Shown here one piece after another: positions 16,412 to 26,032 of a stretch of 35,726 nucleotides of DNA. A program made the position numbers and the translations under genes. The DNA is taken from positions 1 to 35,726 of IMG/VR virus record IMGVR_UViG_3300030389_000851. One strand, given 5' to 3'. The DNA comes from a virus. The notes beneath the pieces are model-generated. The model was not told where the DNA came from. It saw nothing but the letters and a program-made list of their open reading frames with translations, and did no database searches. Each line of letters opens with the position of its first letter. Position 1 is the first letter of the stretch.

Positions 16412-16758
16412 TGGAATATTTATGGAAGCAAGATGCAATAGAACACGCGCAGCGTTGTGAACCAGAGGAATCATGTGGAATTGTAGCAATAAAAGATAAT
16501 CAAGAAAAATATTATCCTTGTAGAAACATATCTAATGAATTTAAAGCAGAATCTTTTGTAATAGACCCCTTAGATTGGGCAAAAGTAGAGGATTCTGTAG
16601 ATCAAATAGTTGGTATTGTTCACAGTCATCCGCAAGATGTTCTTGAGTTTTCGCAATCAGATAAATATAGCTGTAAGGCAATTGATTTAATTTTTTATCT
16701 TATTTCACCAAAATCAGATAAAATAGCAGTAATCAGACCTGATGAAATAGATGCTTAA
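16411..16758 (+). CDS. tail tip protein, lambda K-like JAMM/MPN domain
   Basis: 115 aa. JAMM metalloprotease motif: the Glu in EPEESCGIVA (about 19-20), then HSHPQDVLEFSQSD (His-x-His-Pro ... Ser-x-x-Asp). Lambda gpK is nearly twice as long because it adds an NlpC/P60 peptidoglycan hydrolase domain; that domain is absent here. The metalloprotease may process a tail protein during tip assembly. Its end overlaps the I-like gene by 8 bases. Confidence 0.85.
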   Translation: MEYLWKQDAIEHAQRCEPEESCGIVAIKDNQEKYYPCRNISNEFKAESFVIDPLDWAKVEDSVDQIVGIVHSHPQDVLEFSQSDKYSCKAIDLIFYLISPKSDKIAVIRPDEIDA

Positions 16759-17350
16759 AAAAATAAAAGTTTACGGAACACTTAGAAAATTTTTAGGTCA
16801 GGCAGAATTTCAAGTTGATCTCAATACACCAAGAGAAGCAATAAGTTTTTTAGTTTGTAATTTTGAAGGTATTGAAAAACATATGGCAGAACAGTTTTAC
16901 ACTATACAAGTTGGAACGAGGGTCATAACTGAGAATTTACTAAATTTTAGAACACAAGATGATATAAAAATTATTCCTGTAGTTCATGGTAATTTTATAG
17001 GGCTACTATTAGGTGCTGGTGCATTATTTACAAGTAAAGCGGTAGGTGCAACTCTTTTAGGCAGTAAACTTTTGGCTACAGTTGCCACAAGTGTATTAAC
17101 AACTGTTGGAACAAGTATGGTTATTGATGGGGTGACAAGTATGTTGACTCCGCAGCAAAATACTTCTTCAGCAGTATCTGGACAAAACAGTTTAGATCCT
17201 TCAGCTTTGGCTTCAAACTATTCTTTTACTGGCCTTACAAATATTAGTAATGCTGGTATACCTGTAAATTTAGTATATGGAGAAATTGTAGTCGGCTCTA
17301 TTGTGGTGTCTAACGGAGTTGATACTGTACAGGTGGAGGGTAACAACTAA
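16751..17350 (+). CDS. tail assembly protein, lambda I-like
   Basis: 199 aa. The N-terminal 80 residues look ubiquitin-like (KVYGTLRKFLGQAEFQV, then IIPVVHG), followed by a glycine/alanine-rich hydrophobic region (LLLGAGALFTSKAVGATLLG) and ending IPVNLVYGEIVVGSIVVSNG, the usual layout of lambda gpI. Needed for tail tip assembly with J. Overlaps both neighbours. Confidence 0.85.
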   Translation: MLKKIKVYGTLRKFLGQAEFQVDLNTPREAISFLVCNFEGIEKHMAEQFYTIQVGTRVITENLLNFRTQDDIKIIPVVHGNFIGLLLGAGALFTSKAVGATLLGSKLLATVATSVLTTVGTSMVIDGVTSMLTPQQNTSSAVSGQNSLDPSALASNYSFTGLTNISNAGIPVNLVYGEIVVGSIVVSNGVDTVQVEGNN

Positions 17351-20300
17351 TGTTAGTATCAGGTTTTCTCCAAGTTGCAAAAGATTTAATAAATCCAGAC
17401 TTGCCTAGTGGTGCATTATCTTCAAAACAATTTAATACAATCGTAGAGCTACTAGGTGAAGGCGAGATAGAGGGGTCAGCAACAGCATCAAAGGCTGGCA
17501 TAACAGATAAGACATCAACTGCATATTTCAATGCTTTTAAAAAGGATATATTTTTAAATGGCACACAAGTTTTACAGGAGGCTGCAAGTAATTCTTCACC
17601 TGAAGATAGTGACTTTAATTTTAAAGATGTAGGTTTTGATTTCAGACTTGGAACTGCCAGTCAAACATTCATTGATGGAATATCAAATATTGAAACTGAA
17701 TTTGTAATCGGTACAACTGTAACCACTTCAACCCCTGTAACTCATACAGTTAGTTCTGATGATATTAATGCAGTTCGTGTAACTTTAAGATTTCCGTCTA
17801 TGCAGAAATTTGAAGATGATGGAGATATTAATGGTGTAGAAGTAAATTTACTAATAAAAACAATTGAAAATGATGGCACAACTACCACTGTAATAGACGA
17901 TATTGTTAAAGGTAGATCAACAAACGCATATTTTAGGGATTATATTGTCAAGCTGAAGTCAACAACATCTTTTCCTGTAGCAATCAGAGTTGAAAGGGTT
18001 ACAGCAGATAGTTCAGATGCAACTTTAGTAAATGCTTTTCAATTTCAACAGGCCACTAATATTATTTTTGAACAAAACGCATATGCAAACACTGCTCATG
18101 TAGCATTAAGGTTCAATGCTGAACAGTTCCCAAGAGTCCCCAAAAGGGTGTTCCGCATCAGAGGGCGCAAGATCAAGATACCGCATAATGCAACTGTAGA
18201 CTTGCAGACAGGTGCAATTTCTTATGCTGGTACATTTAATGGAACTTTTAAAACAGATAAAGAGTGGACAACAGACCCTGCATGGATTTTATACGATTTG
18301 CTAACAGATACAAGGGCGGGGTGTGGCATTGCTGAATCTAATCTAGATAAATTTACTTTCAAAACAGTAAGTGAATATTGCGGAGAATCTGTTGATGCTG
18401 GTAATGGTGATGGGTCTACTGAGCCAAGGTTTGCTTGCTCGGTAAATATCACACAGCAACAGGAGGCATATGGCCTTATCAATGCTCTTTGTTCTGTGAT
18501 GCGTGTTATGCCATTTTATTCTGCTGGTGGAATTTCCATATCTCAGGATGCACCAAAGTCGGCTTCATACATTTTCACAAATGCAAATGTCGTTGAGGGA
18601 GAGTTTGTATATACTGGTTCAAGTTTGAAAACAAGACACACAGTAATAAATGTCAGTTATTTTGATATGACAACTCAAGAAATTGATGTTGAAACCGTTG
18701 AGGCTGACGCATCTACACAAGCTAAGTACGGTGTTGTTGTTAAAAACATCAAAGCATTTGCTACAACTAGCCGTAATCAGGCGAGGAGATTGGGGCGTTG
18801 GTTTTTATATAATGAACAAAATTCTGGAGAGACTTGTTCTTTTACAACAACAGCCGCTGCTGGTGTATTAGTAAGATGCGGTGATGTAATAGAAATATCA
18901 GATAGATTAAAAGCTGGTGTAAGGCGTGGAGGTTTGCTTAAAAGCGTTACCAGTACAACAGTTGTTGTTCTTGATGATTCTGATAACACAGATATTCCTA
19001 GTCTTGGCGATAGCCCAACAATTTCAATTATTTTACCTGACGGCTCACTTGAAGAAAAAACAGTAAGTGCAATATCAGGAACAACCATAACTGTATCTTC
19101 TGCTTTTAGTACAGCACCAAACGAACACGCTCCATACATCCTTGAAACTACTAATTTACAGACAACTACATGGAGGGTGATAAGTGTTAAAGAAAATGAT
19201 GACAAGACTTTTTCAATTACAGCTTTATCACATGACTCTGATAAGTATGCCTTTGTTGAAGATGGTTCTGCTTTACCAACAAGGACTATAAGCACCCTTA
19301 CAAGTGTTTTAAATCCACCTGAAGGACTAAGAGTAGATGAAAAAATTGTAACTATTAACAATAAGGCAATATCAAAACTAATTCTTGATTGGCAAACTCA
19401 ATCTGGTGCTAGCAAATATGAAGTGCAATATAGATTTGCTAATGGTGATTTTAAAAAAATAGAAACACTTTCAAGTGATGCCGAGATATTAAATTCAGAT
19501 GCTGGTGAGTATGAAATAAGAGTATTTAGTTTTAATGCACTTGGACAACCATCAAGACAACCAGCAACATTAACCTTTAATGCTGTTGGTAAAACAGCAC
19601 CGCCCTCAGACATAACAAATCTTACCTATGAACCAATATCTGATAAAGAAATAAGACTCAGATGGGACGCTGTGCCAGACCAAGATGTTCGTGCCGGAGG
19701 TCGTATTCATGTACGTCACAGCCCCAAAACGGACGGAAGCGGTACTTTTCAAGACGCAACTGATCTTGTGTTTGCTTTGAGTGGAGCATCAACAGAAAAA
19801 AATGTCCCACTTTTGGAAGGTGAGTATATTCTTAAAACGCAAGACGATGGTGATAGGTTCAGTACAGGAGAAACTTCACTTGTAATAGATTTACCTGAAT
19901 CACAACCAAAATTATTAGTACAGGCAAGAAGAGAAGATCAAGACAGTCCAGCTTTTCAAGGCTCGAAAACAAATATAGGATTTGATTCTGGTACAGGGTC
20001 AATAAGTTTGGCTGGCGTAGGAAATTTTGATGATATTACAGATTTTGATACAGAAAATTCTATTGATGACATTGGAGGTGTTTCAGCCACTGGAACATAT
20101 TTATTTAATGAAACTTTGGATTTAGGGGCTGTATTTAGTCTTGATTTAAGAAAATTAATTCAAACAGATTCTGTTTATTCAAATGATTTAATAGATTCAG
20201 TTACAGATATTGATGCGAGACAAGATTTTGATGGCACAGCTTCAGTTGATACAAATGCAGAGGTTTTTGTTCAAACTTCTCAAGATGCCACCAGTTATTC

Positions 20301-20703
20301 AGGTTTTCAAAAATTTGCAAATGGAACATTTAAAGGAAGGGCATTTAAATTTAAATGTGTGTTATCAACACAAGATACAAACCAAGATATTAGAGTTAGT
20401 CAACTTGGATATTTTGCAGAATTTCAAAGAAGAACAGAACAAAGCACAACAACTATTGCATCAGGTGCAGGGGCAAAATCTATAACATTTGACCACCCAT
20501 TTTTTACTGGTACTAGTGCATTATTAGGTGCAAACTCTAACCCGCCAGCAATAGGAATTACAGCCTTCAATATGGCATCAGGTGACTTTTTTGAACTTAC
20601 AAGTATAACTGGTACTGGATTTACTGTGCATTTTAAGAACAGTTCTGGAAGTTCTGTGGATCGAAACTTTAACTTTACTGCTATTGGTTTTGGTAAAGGT
20701 TAA
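17350..20703 (+). CDS. tip attachment / central tail fibre protein, lambda J-like
   Basis: 1117 aa. The J-type N-terminal core has FNTIVELLGEGEIEG, FPRVPKRVFRIRGRKIKIP and WTTDPAWILYDLLTDTRAGC. Two fibronectin type III-like domains follow at about 655-745 and 750-845 (YEVQYRF, EIRLRWDAVPD). The C-terminal 250 residues are beta-rich and probably carry receptor specificity. J forms the tail tip and binds the host receptor. TAATG overlap with the I-like gene. Confidence 0.9.
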   Translation: MLVSGFLQVAKDLINPDLPSGALSSKQFNTIVELLGEGEIEGSATASKAGITDKTSTAYFNAFKKDIFLNGTQVLQEAASNSSPEDSDFNFKDVGFDFRLGTASQTFIDGISNIETEFVIGTTVTTSTPVTHTVSSDDINAVRVTLRFPSMQKFEDDGDINGVEVNLLIKTIENDGTTTTVIDDIVKGRSTNAYFRDYIVKLKSTTSFPVAIRVERVTADSSDATLVNAFQFQQATNIIFEQNAYANTAHVALRFNAEQFPRVPKRVFRIRGRKIKIPHNATVDLQTGAISYAGTFNGTFKTDKEWTTDPAWILYDLLTDTRAGCGIAESNLDKFTFKTVSEYCGESVDAGNGDGSTEPRFACSVNITQQQEAYGLINALCSVMRVMPFYSAGGISISQDAPKSASYIFTNANVVEGEFVYTGSSLKTRHTVINVSYFDMTTQEIDVETVEADASTQAKYGVVVKNIKAFATTSRNQARRLGRWFLYNEQNSGETCSFTTTAAAGVLVRCGDVIEISDRLKAGVRRGGLLKSVTSTTVVVLDDSDNTDIPSLGDSPTISIILPDGSLEEKTVSAISGTTITVSSAFSTAPNEHAPYILETTNLQTTTWRVISVKENDDKTFSITALSHDSDKYAFVEDGSALPTRTISTLTSVLNPPEGLRVDEKIVTINNKAISKLILDWQTQSGASKYEVQYRFANGDFKKIETLSSDAEILNSDAGEYEIRVFSFNALGQPSRQPATLTFNAVGKTAPPSDITNLTYEPISDKEIRLRWDAVPDQDVRAGGRIHVRHSPKTDGSGTFQDATDLVFALSGASTEKNVPLLEGEYILKTQDDGDRFSTGETSLVIDLPESQPKLLVQARREDQDSPAFQGSKTNIGFDSGTGSISLAGVGNFDDITDFDTENSIDDIGGVSATGTYLFNETLDLGAVFSLDLRKLIQTDSVYSNDLIDSVTDIDARQDFDGTASVDTNAEVFVQTSQDATSYSGFQKFANGTFKGRAFKFKCVLSTQDTNQDIRVSQLGYFAEFQRRTEQSTTTIASGAGAKSITFDHPFFTGTSALLGANSNPPAIGITAFNMASGDFFELTSITGTGFTVHFKNSSGSSVDRNFNFTAIGFGKG

Positions 20704-20739
20704 TATTTAGGATATACTTAGAAAAAAAGTTGGTTTGCT

Positions 20740-21672
20740 ATGTCAAGAGTCGATAATACTGGTGGATCTGGTTTTACAACTGACAACGGAACTGGTCTTG
20801 TTGTAAGAACAAAATTAAATCAGATAATTGCAGCTTTAAGCACATTAAATCAAGGCTCTGGTGACCCGTCAATCGGTGTTGCAGCTTATGTTCCTCATAT
20901 TGATGGCGATACCTTAAAAATTAGAAATTCTGCAAATAATGCTTTTGTTACTTTGGGTGATGTATCGGCTACAAACTTTGGTCATGCGGGATTATCGGCA
21001 GCTAATACTTTTACTTCAACAAATATATTTCAGGAAGATGTAACTTTTGATGGTGCTACTGCTGGTCGTGATGTTGTTTTTGACAGGTCAGATAATGCTC
21101 TTGAGTTTGCTGATAACGCAAAAGCTACTTTTGGGACAGGTGCTGATCTTGAGATTTTTCATGATTCATCAGGTTCTTTTATAAAAGATACTGGAACTGG
21201 ATCATTAGCAATATCAGGAAGTCAAATAAATATAAATAGTTCTGATAATAGCGAGTTTCAAATAAAAGCTGTAGAAAATGCACAAGTCGAGTTATACCAT
21301 AATGGAACTAAGAAAATAGAAACAGCTTCGGGGGGCGTGAGTTTAACAGGAGGAGCCGCAGCAAACGTCACAGCCCTTTCTGATGGGTCAACAATAACAA
21401 TAGACATGGCAACAGCCTGTCATCACTCTGTGACGTTAGGAGGTAACAGAACTTTTGCTGCACCAAGTAATCAAGTTGTCGGTCAGGCAGGTTCAATATT
21501 TATAACTCAAGACGGTACAGGGTCTAGGACAGCTTCATTCAATAGTGCTTTTAAATTTGTAGGCGGTACAGCACCAACATTAACAACTACTGCTTCTGCA
21601 GTTGATCGGATTGACTACATAATTTTATCGAGTAACGTCATTCATTGTGCAGTTTCTTTAGACGTTAAGTAA
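20740..21672 (+). CDS. tail fibre-like structural protein
   Basis: 310 aa. The N-terminal helix (LNQIIAALSTLNQGSGDPS) is followed by a repeating beta segment FGTGADLEIFHDSSGSFIKD, VELYHNGTKKIETASGG, a motif I associate with tail fibre-like proteins of marine phages, and a beta-rich C-terminus (DGTGSRTASFNSAFKF). Gene order after J suggests a distal or side fibre. Overlaps the next gene by TAATG. Confidence 0.75.
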   Translation: MSRVDNTGGSGFTTDNGTGLVVRTKLNQIIAALSTLNQGSGDPSIGVAAYVPHIDGDTLKIRNSANNAFVTLGDVSATNFGHAGLSAANTFTSTNIFQEDVTFDGATAGRDVVFDRSDNALEFADNAKATFGTGADLEIFHDSSGSFIKDTGTGSLAISGSQININSSDNSEFQIKAVENAQVELYHNGTKKIETASGGVSLTGGAAANVTALSDGSTITIDMATACHHSVTLGGNRTFAAPSNQVVGQAGSIFITQDGTGSRTASFNSAFKFVGGTAPTLTTTASAVDRIDYIILSSNVIHCAVSLDVK

Positions 21673-24368
21673 TGCCATTTTTTGATCCAATAAGAATAGG
21701 AGCTTCAGGAGCCGCTGGAGACTTTGAAGTAGAACGTAGTTTAAGATTTAATAGGGCTGATACTACATATTTAGAAAGAACTCCATCAAGTGATGGAAAT
21801 AAAAGAACTTGGACTTTTTCCGCTTGGATTAAAAGAGGTCAACTTACCTCACTTCAAACATTTTTTTCCGCAGGAACAAATAATCCAGATGTTATTGTAA
21901 AGTTCACACCATCAGATCAATTTGAAGTTTCTAGATATGGTGGAAGTTATCAAACTCAAGTTACATCAACTCAACTATTTAGAGATCCTAGTGCTTGGTA
22001 TCATCTTGTAGCTGCTGTTGACACTACGCAAGCAACAGCAAGTAATAGAGTAAAAATGTATGTAAATGGTACTCAAATTACTGATTTTGCAAATAGTAAT
22101 TATCCTTCACAGAATTATGAATATCCAGAAATAAATGATACAGGTTTTTCAAATAAAATTGGTAAACATGGATCAAGTGCACAGAATTTTGATGGATATA
22201 TGGCAGAAATTAATTTTATTGATGGATTGCAACTTACACCAAGCTCTTTTGCAGAAACAAATGCAGATACAGGACAATGGGTTCCAATAAATACATCAGG
22301 ATTAACTTTTGGTACAAATGGTTTTAGATTGAAATTTGCAGACAATTCTGGAACGACTGCAACAACACTTGGCAAGGATTCAAGCGGTAATGGAAACAAC
22401 TTTACGCCATATAATCTTTCAGTAAGTGCTGGACAAGGTAATGATTCTGTATCTGATAGTCCAACTAATAATTTTTCTACTATAAATCCGTTAGTCGGTA
22501 GAGGCGGAAATTATTTAACTTACACAAATGGAAATTTAGATTTTACTATTAGTCCTGCTAGTACTTATCCAAAACCAGCTTCATCATTTCAAATACCTAC
22601 AAGTGGAAAATGGTATTGTGAATGGGTTTTTACCACAGTAGCAACTGGAGTAGTTGGAGTAGGAAATGTAAATACAGCAGAGAATGGCGGTACTGACCAA
22701 TTAAATGGAATTAATTATCTTTATACTGGTGAGATTAGAATAAATGATAGTACTTCTCAAGGAAGCCTTACTGCTCTTAGTGATAACGATATTGTTGGAG
22801 TAAAGGTAGATAGTGACGCTGGTACTGTCGCATTTACTATAAATGGATCGGCAGCAGGGAATGCTGAAAATATAAGTTCAATGGCTACTCCAACTGATCT
22901 TGTTTTTTGGGCATATCGTAATGCTGGTGGAGGCACAGATCCAGTAGGATTTGTTAATTTTGGTCAAAGACCATTTAGTTACCAACCATCAGGATTTAAA
23001 GCACTTAATTCACAGAACTTACCCGACCCAACAATATTATTACCTGATAATCATTTTGAAACTTTGTTATACACTGGTGATGGAACTACAAGTCGTGCAA
23101 TTACTGGATATAGTTTTTCACCAGATTGGCTTTGGATTAAAAGTAGATCAAATGCAGACTATCATCAGTTACATGATACTGTCAGAGGTGCAAGTGCAGG
23201 GGCTTTATTTCTAAACACTAGTGCAGTAGAAGATTCAAACTATCCTTTAGGAAGTTTTAATAGCAACGGATTTACAACTAATACAGACCCAAATAGTCAA
23301 ACAAATACAAATACATACAATTATGTTGCTTGGGGTTGGAACGCTGGCGATACAGATGGCAAAACTTATACAGTAACAGTTGTTTCTGATTCTGGAAATA
23401 AATATAGATTTGATGGATTTGGAACCTCTGCTGTAACTCTTGATCTTGCAGAAGGTGGCACTTATATCTTTAATTACCCATCAGCACATCCATTTAGATT
23501 TTCTACAACATCAGATGGTACGCATGGCGGTGGGTCTGAATATACAACAGGAGTCACTCACAATAGCTCAACACAGGTGACAATAGTTGTTCCAGCTTCT
23601 GCTCCAACTCTTTATTATTACTGTTCAATACATAGTGGAATGGGAGGACAGGTTAATACAAATTCATCCCTTGGATCAAGTAATTTTGATGGAACGCTTC
23701 AAGCAACTGTAAAAGCAAACCAAACAGCAGGTTTTTCAATTGGATTATTTACCGCACAAACTAGTGGATCGGCAACAGTAGGGCATGGATTAGGTGTTGC
23801 ACCAGATGTATATATAACAAAGTCAAGAACTCTTAATGGTTCATCATATGTTGTTTATCATCGAGATATTGGTGAAAATGGTTGGATCCTCTTTGAAAGT
23901 AACGGAGCAGCAACTACAGGTAATAATGCTGTAAACAATCCAGCACCTACTTCAAGCGTCTTTACTTATGGGTATGGATTAGTAAACCATTTAAGTAATG
24001 TTTTTTACGCATTTAGCGAAGTAGCAGGGTTTAGCAAATTTGGGTCATATACAGCAAACGATAATGCTGATGGTCCATTTATTTTTACAGGTTTTAGACC
24101 AGCTTGGATTTTAATTAAAAGAACTTCATCAGCAGCAGATTGGATATTATTTGATAGCAAAAGATATGCTTCAAACTTAGGGTATGGAAACTCAGCTTAT
24201 TTATTTCCAAACACAGCTAATGCTGAAGCAACTACTGAAGATATAGATATATTGTCAAACGGTTTTAAATTACGACAAGCTTCGGGTTACTTTAATAATC
24301 CGTCAGGTGGTAATTTTATTTATTTTGCATTTGCAGAATCTCCTTTCAAAAATGCAAGGGCAAGGTAG
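21672..24368 (+). CDS. large distal tail protein with LamG-like, SPRY-like and cupredoxin-like domains
   Basis: 898 aa. A concanavalin/LamG-like domain spans about 25-190 (TWTFSAWIKRG, FDGYMAEINFIDG). A SPRY-like domain begins near 314 (WYCEWVF, IVGVKVDSDAGTVAFTIN). A repeated beta module has Pro-x-x-x-x-x-Lys cores near 487, 711 and 810 (PDWLWIKSRS, PDVYITKSRT, PAWILIKRTS). A cupredoxin-like domain at about 565-665 has candidate copper ligands His606, Cys651, His654 and Met657. Likely host-binding fibre or spike. Domain borders are estimates. Confidence 0.8.
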   Translation: MPFFDPIRIGASGAAGDFEVERSLRFNRADTTYLERTPSSDGNKRTWTFSAWIKRGQLTSLQTFFSAGTNNPDVIVKFTPSDQFEVSRYGGSYQTQVTSTQLFRDPSAWYHLVAAVDTTQATASNRVKMYVNGTQITDFANSNYPSQNYEYPEINDTGFSNKIGKHGSSAQNFDGYMAEINFIDGLQLTPSSFAETNADTGQWVPINTSGLTFGTNGFRLKFADNSGTTATTLGKDSSGNGNNFTPYNLSVSAGQGNDSVSDSPTNNFSTINPLVGRGGNYLTYTNGNLDFTISPASTYPKPASSFQIPTSGKWYCEWVFTTVATGVVGVGNVNTAENGGTDQLNGINYLYTGEIRINDSTSQGSLTALSDNDIVGVKVDSDAGTVAFTINGSAAGNAENISSMATPTDLVFWAYRNAGGGTDPVGFVNFGQRPFSYQPSGFKALNSQNLPDPTILLPDNHFETLLYTGDGTTSRAITGYSFSPDWLWIKSRSNADYHQLHDTVRGASAGALFLNTSAVEDSNYPLGSFNSNGFTTNTDPNSQTNTNTYNYVAWGWNAGDTDGKTYTVTVVSDSGNKYRFDGFGTSAVTLDLAEGGTYIFNYPSAHPFRFSTTSDGTHGGGSEYTTGVTHNSSTQVTIVVPASAPTLYYYCSIHSGMGGQVNTNSSLGSSNFDGTLQATVKANQTAGFSIGLFTAQTSGSATVGHGLGVAPDVYITKSRTLNGSSYVVYHRDIGENGWILFESNGAATTGNNAVNNPAPTSSVFTYGYGLVNHLSNVFYAFSEVAGFSKFGSYTANDNADGPFIFTGFRPAWILIKRTSSAADWILFDSKRYASNLGYGNSAYLFPNTANAEATTEDIDILSNGFKLRQASGYFNNPSGGNFIYFAFAESPFKNARAR

Positions 24369-24377
24369 TATATAGAT

Positions 24378-24899
24378 ATGGCTTTTTTATTAGACGGAAA
24401 ACCTTTAGCAGTTGATGTTCCCTTTACAGTAGGGGATATAAACTACCCTGCTAACTGGTTAAGACTATCAACAGCACAAGAGAAAAAAGATCTTGGTATT
24501 ACTGAGGTTGAAGATCCGAAAGTTTACGATTCACGTTTTTATTGGGGCGATGGTGCTCCTAAGGAACTTGATGATAAGACAGAAACTAAAGATGGAGTTG
24601 AATACACTACTTTAGGTGTTAAATCAGTACTAAAGGCACAGGAAAAAAACATTGCTAACTCTTTGTTAGCTAAACACGATTGGTATGTTGTAAGAAAAGC
24701 TGAGAAAGACACTGCAATTCCTACAGCGATTACAACCTATCGTGATGGTGTTAGAACTGCTTGCGATACAAGAGAAAAAGAAATTGATGCCTGTTCAGAT
24801 ACAGCTGCTTTAGTTACTTTATATGGTGCAACTTATGACAAAGATGGAAATTTTGAGAAACACAATATGACACAATATCCAGACGATCCTAACGCTTAG
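24378..24899 (+). CDS. tail fibre assembly chaperone-like protein
   Basis: 173 aa. The end has LLAKHDWYVVRKAEKDTAIP, then helical residues, as in proteins encoded just after phage tail fibres and annotated as tail assembly chaperones. The N-terminus (PFTVGDINYPANWLRLS) probably contacts the fibre. Not an enzyme. Position nine bases after the large fibre gene supports the call. Confidence 0.65.
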   Translation: MAFLLDGKPLAVDVPFTVGDINYPANWLRLSTAQEKKDLGITEVEDPKVYDSRFYWGDGAPKELDDKTETKDGVEYTTLGVKSVLKAQEKNIANSLLAKHDWYVVRKAEKDTAIPTAITTYRDGVRTACDTREKEIDACSDTAALVTLYGATYDKDGNFEKHNMTQYPDDPNA

Positions 24900-25020
24900 A
24901 TTCTTGCATTTGTCTTGTCATTAAACCCATAGTGACGTAGAGAGGGGATAAGGCTACAATAAGCAGTAATACAAGCACACTTGTAAAAGATAGTGCTTTT
25001 AAAATTGCAAATTTAATCAT
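24889..25020 (-). CDS. possible small membrane protein
   Basis: 43 aa: a basic start (MIKFAILKALS) and one strong hydrophobic segment (VLVLLLIVALSPLYVTM). It starts back-to-back with the + strand gene at 25019 (the CATG at 25018-25021 serves both starts) and its end overlaps the chaperone gene by 11 bases. No Shine-Dalgarno sequence is seen. It fills an otherwise empty gap, but a hydrophobic ORF of this size can arise by chance. Confidence 0.35.
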   Translation of the reverse strand: MIKFAILKALSFTSVLVLLLIVALSPLYVTMGLMTRQMQESKR

Positions 25021-25231
25021 GTTTAATCGTATTTGCCAAGTAGCCTCATTATTGTCGTTATTATTGTCTGGGTCAATGGCTGCATTTGGTTTCGTAGCAA
25101 TTCGCTATATGCAAAGTCCAGAGTTTGAAAGAGATTTAAAAAACAAACTTATGGGTGATTTACAAGAAAAAATGATGAAAGAAATACCACTACAGATACC
25201 TAAAACAACTTACCCTGCAATGCCACTTTAA
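25019..25231 (+). CDS. small membrane-anchored protein
   Basis: 70 aa with an N-terminal transmembrane helix (ASLLSLLLSGSMAAFGFVAI) followed by a polar helix (FERDLKNKLMGDLQEKMM) and a Pro-rich end. Similar short proteins precede Pro-rich membrane proteins in marine cyanophages, as I recall. A holin or spanin-like job is possible but nothing in the sequence proves it. TAATG overlap with the next gene. Confidence 0.65.
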   Translation: MFNRICQVASLLSLLLSGSMAAFGFVAIRYMQSPEFERDLKNKLMGDLQEKMMKEIPLQIPKTTYPAMPL

Positions 25232-25857
25232 TGGGAATACCAGACCTACATATTCCTGACATACAAATACAACCAATATTTAATTTTACAAAACCAGTAG
25301 ACATTATACCTTTAACAATAAATGTTCCGGGCTGTACATACCAACATAGGGATGTAAAAAACACTGGCAACAGAAATTTATTAATAGATGACCCTAATGG
25401 TGTTTTTACTGTTTGTAATGCACCATTTCCAAGTTTTAATCCAATGAATTATCAACCTAATAATTTGATAATGTCAGAAGACACTCCCATACAATCTAGT
25501 GACCCTGAAATACCTGAACCAAAACCACCAGTAACACAAAAAAAAGTAGAGAAAGAAAAAGAGTTTTTTATAAAATGCCCTGACCCACAAAAAGATCAAC
25601 GTATAGGGGATTTTCGTAACGATAAGAGACTAGAACGTGTTGTCGGGCATAAATTAAACGAAGATGGAAGCAAATGCATTACTTTGTATGAGGACACCAG
25701 CTTTACCGAGCAGTACATACCTAATGTCCCTGCTATTACTAATGCTGCTGCTATTGCTGTGGTTGCCGCTAGCACTCCGATTCTTATTAATATTGTAAAA
25801 CCTCTTGTAAAACAAATTATTAGTAGATTTACAAAGAAAAAAAATAAAGTAAAATAA
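25231..25857 (+). CDS. Pro-rich protein with C-terminal membrane segment
   Basis: 208 aa. Repeating Ile-Pro-Asp/Ile-Gln starts (GIPDLHIPDIQIQPIFNF), a central Pro/Glu-rich stretch, two or more cysteines, and a C-terminal Ala-rich hydrophobic helix (ITNAAAIAVVAASTPILINI) ending in a Lys-rich tail. This build recalls a conserved family in marine cyanophages of unknown role. Probably sits in a membrane or the virion. Coupled to the small membrane gene upstream. Confidence 0.65.
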   Translation: MGIPDLHIPDIQIQPIFNFTKPVDIIPLTINVPGCTYQHRDVKNTGNRNLLIDDPNGVFTVCNAPFPSFNPMNYQPNNLIMSEDTPIQSSDPEIPEPKPPVTQKKVEKEKEFFIKCPDPQKDQRIGDFRNDKRLERVVGHKLNEDGSKCITLYEDTSFTEQYIPNVPAITNAAAIAVVAASTPILINIVKPLVKQIISRFTKKKNKVK

Positions 25858-26032
25858 AACAAGACAACTAAAACCAGACAAAGGTTTGAAGTTTGCTCTT
25901 ACATAGTTTCCGCTAAGAAAACACTTTTTAAATTGTTGATGTGGTGTTAACAATCTTATAGACCCAACCCGTTATATAAGTCCTTTAAAAGTGGAAAAAC
26001 TAGGTCTGATGCTATGGCTGCAAAACAGTTGT
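25858..26032 (+). other. intergenic region between convergent genes
   Basis: 175 bases with no supportable gene. It separates a rightward and a leftward gene, so a two-way terminator is expected. The only inverted repeat I found is CTTATA (25955-25960) with TATAAG (25975-25980), weak and without a run of T. I see no tRNA and no promoter. Confidence 0.5.

Noticed and set aside
18777-19361. 194 aa leftward open frame inside the J-like gene
   Set aside because: Antisense shadow of a well-supported J coding sequence; no recognisable domains, no promoter.
24930-24950. Further copy of the GAGA hairpin (GTAGAGAGGGG)
   Set aside because: Flanks do not pair and there is no TATAAT upstream.
25019-25857. 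Holin/spanin assignment for the two membrane genes
   Set aside because: Topology would allow it, but there is no endolysin next to them and no specific motif; left as unknown.
25955-25980. Inverted repeat CTTATA/TATAAG as terminator
   Set aside because: Only six A/T-rich pairs and no following T-run.
25861-26030. tRNA or attachment site in the gap
   Set aside because: No cloverleaf, no GTTCRA-type loop, no repeated core found elsewhere in the window.
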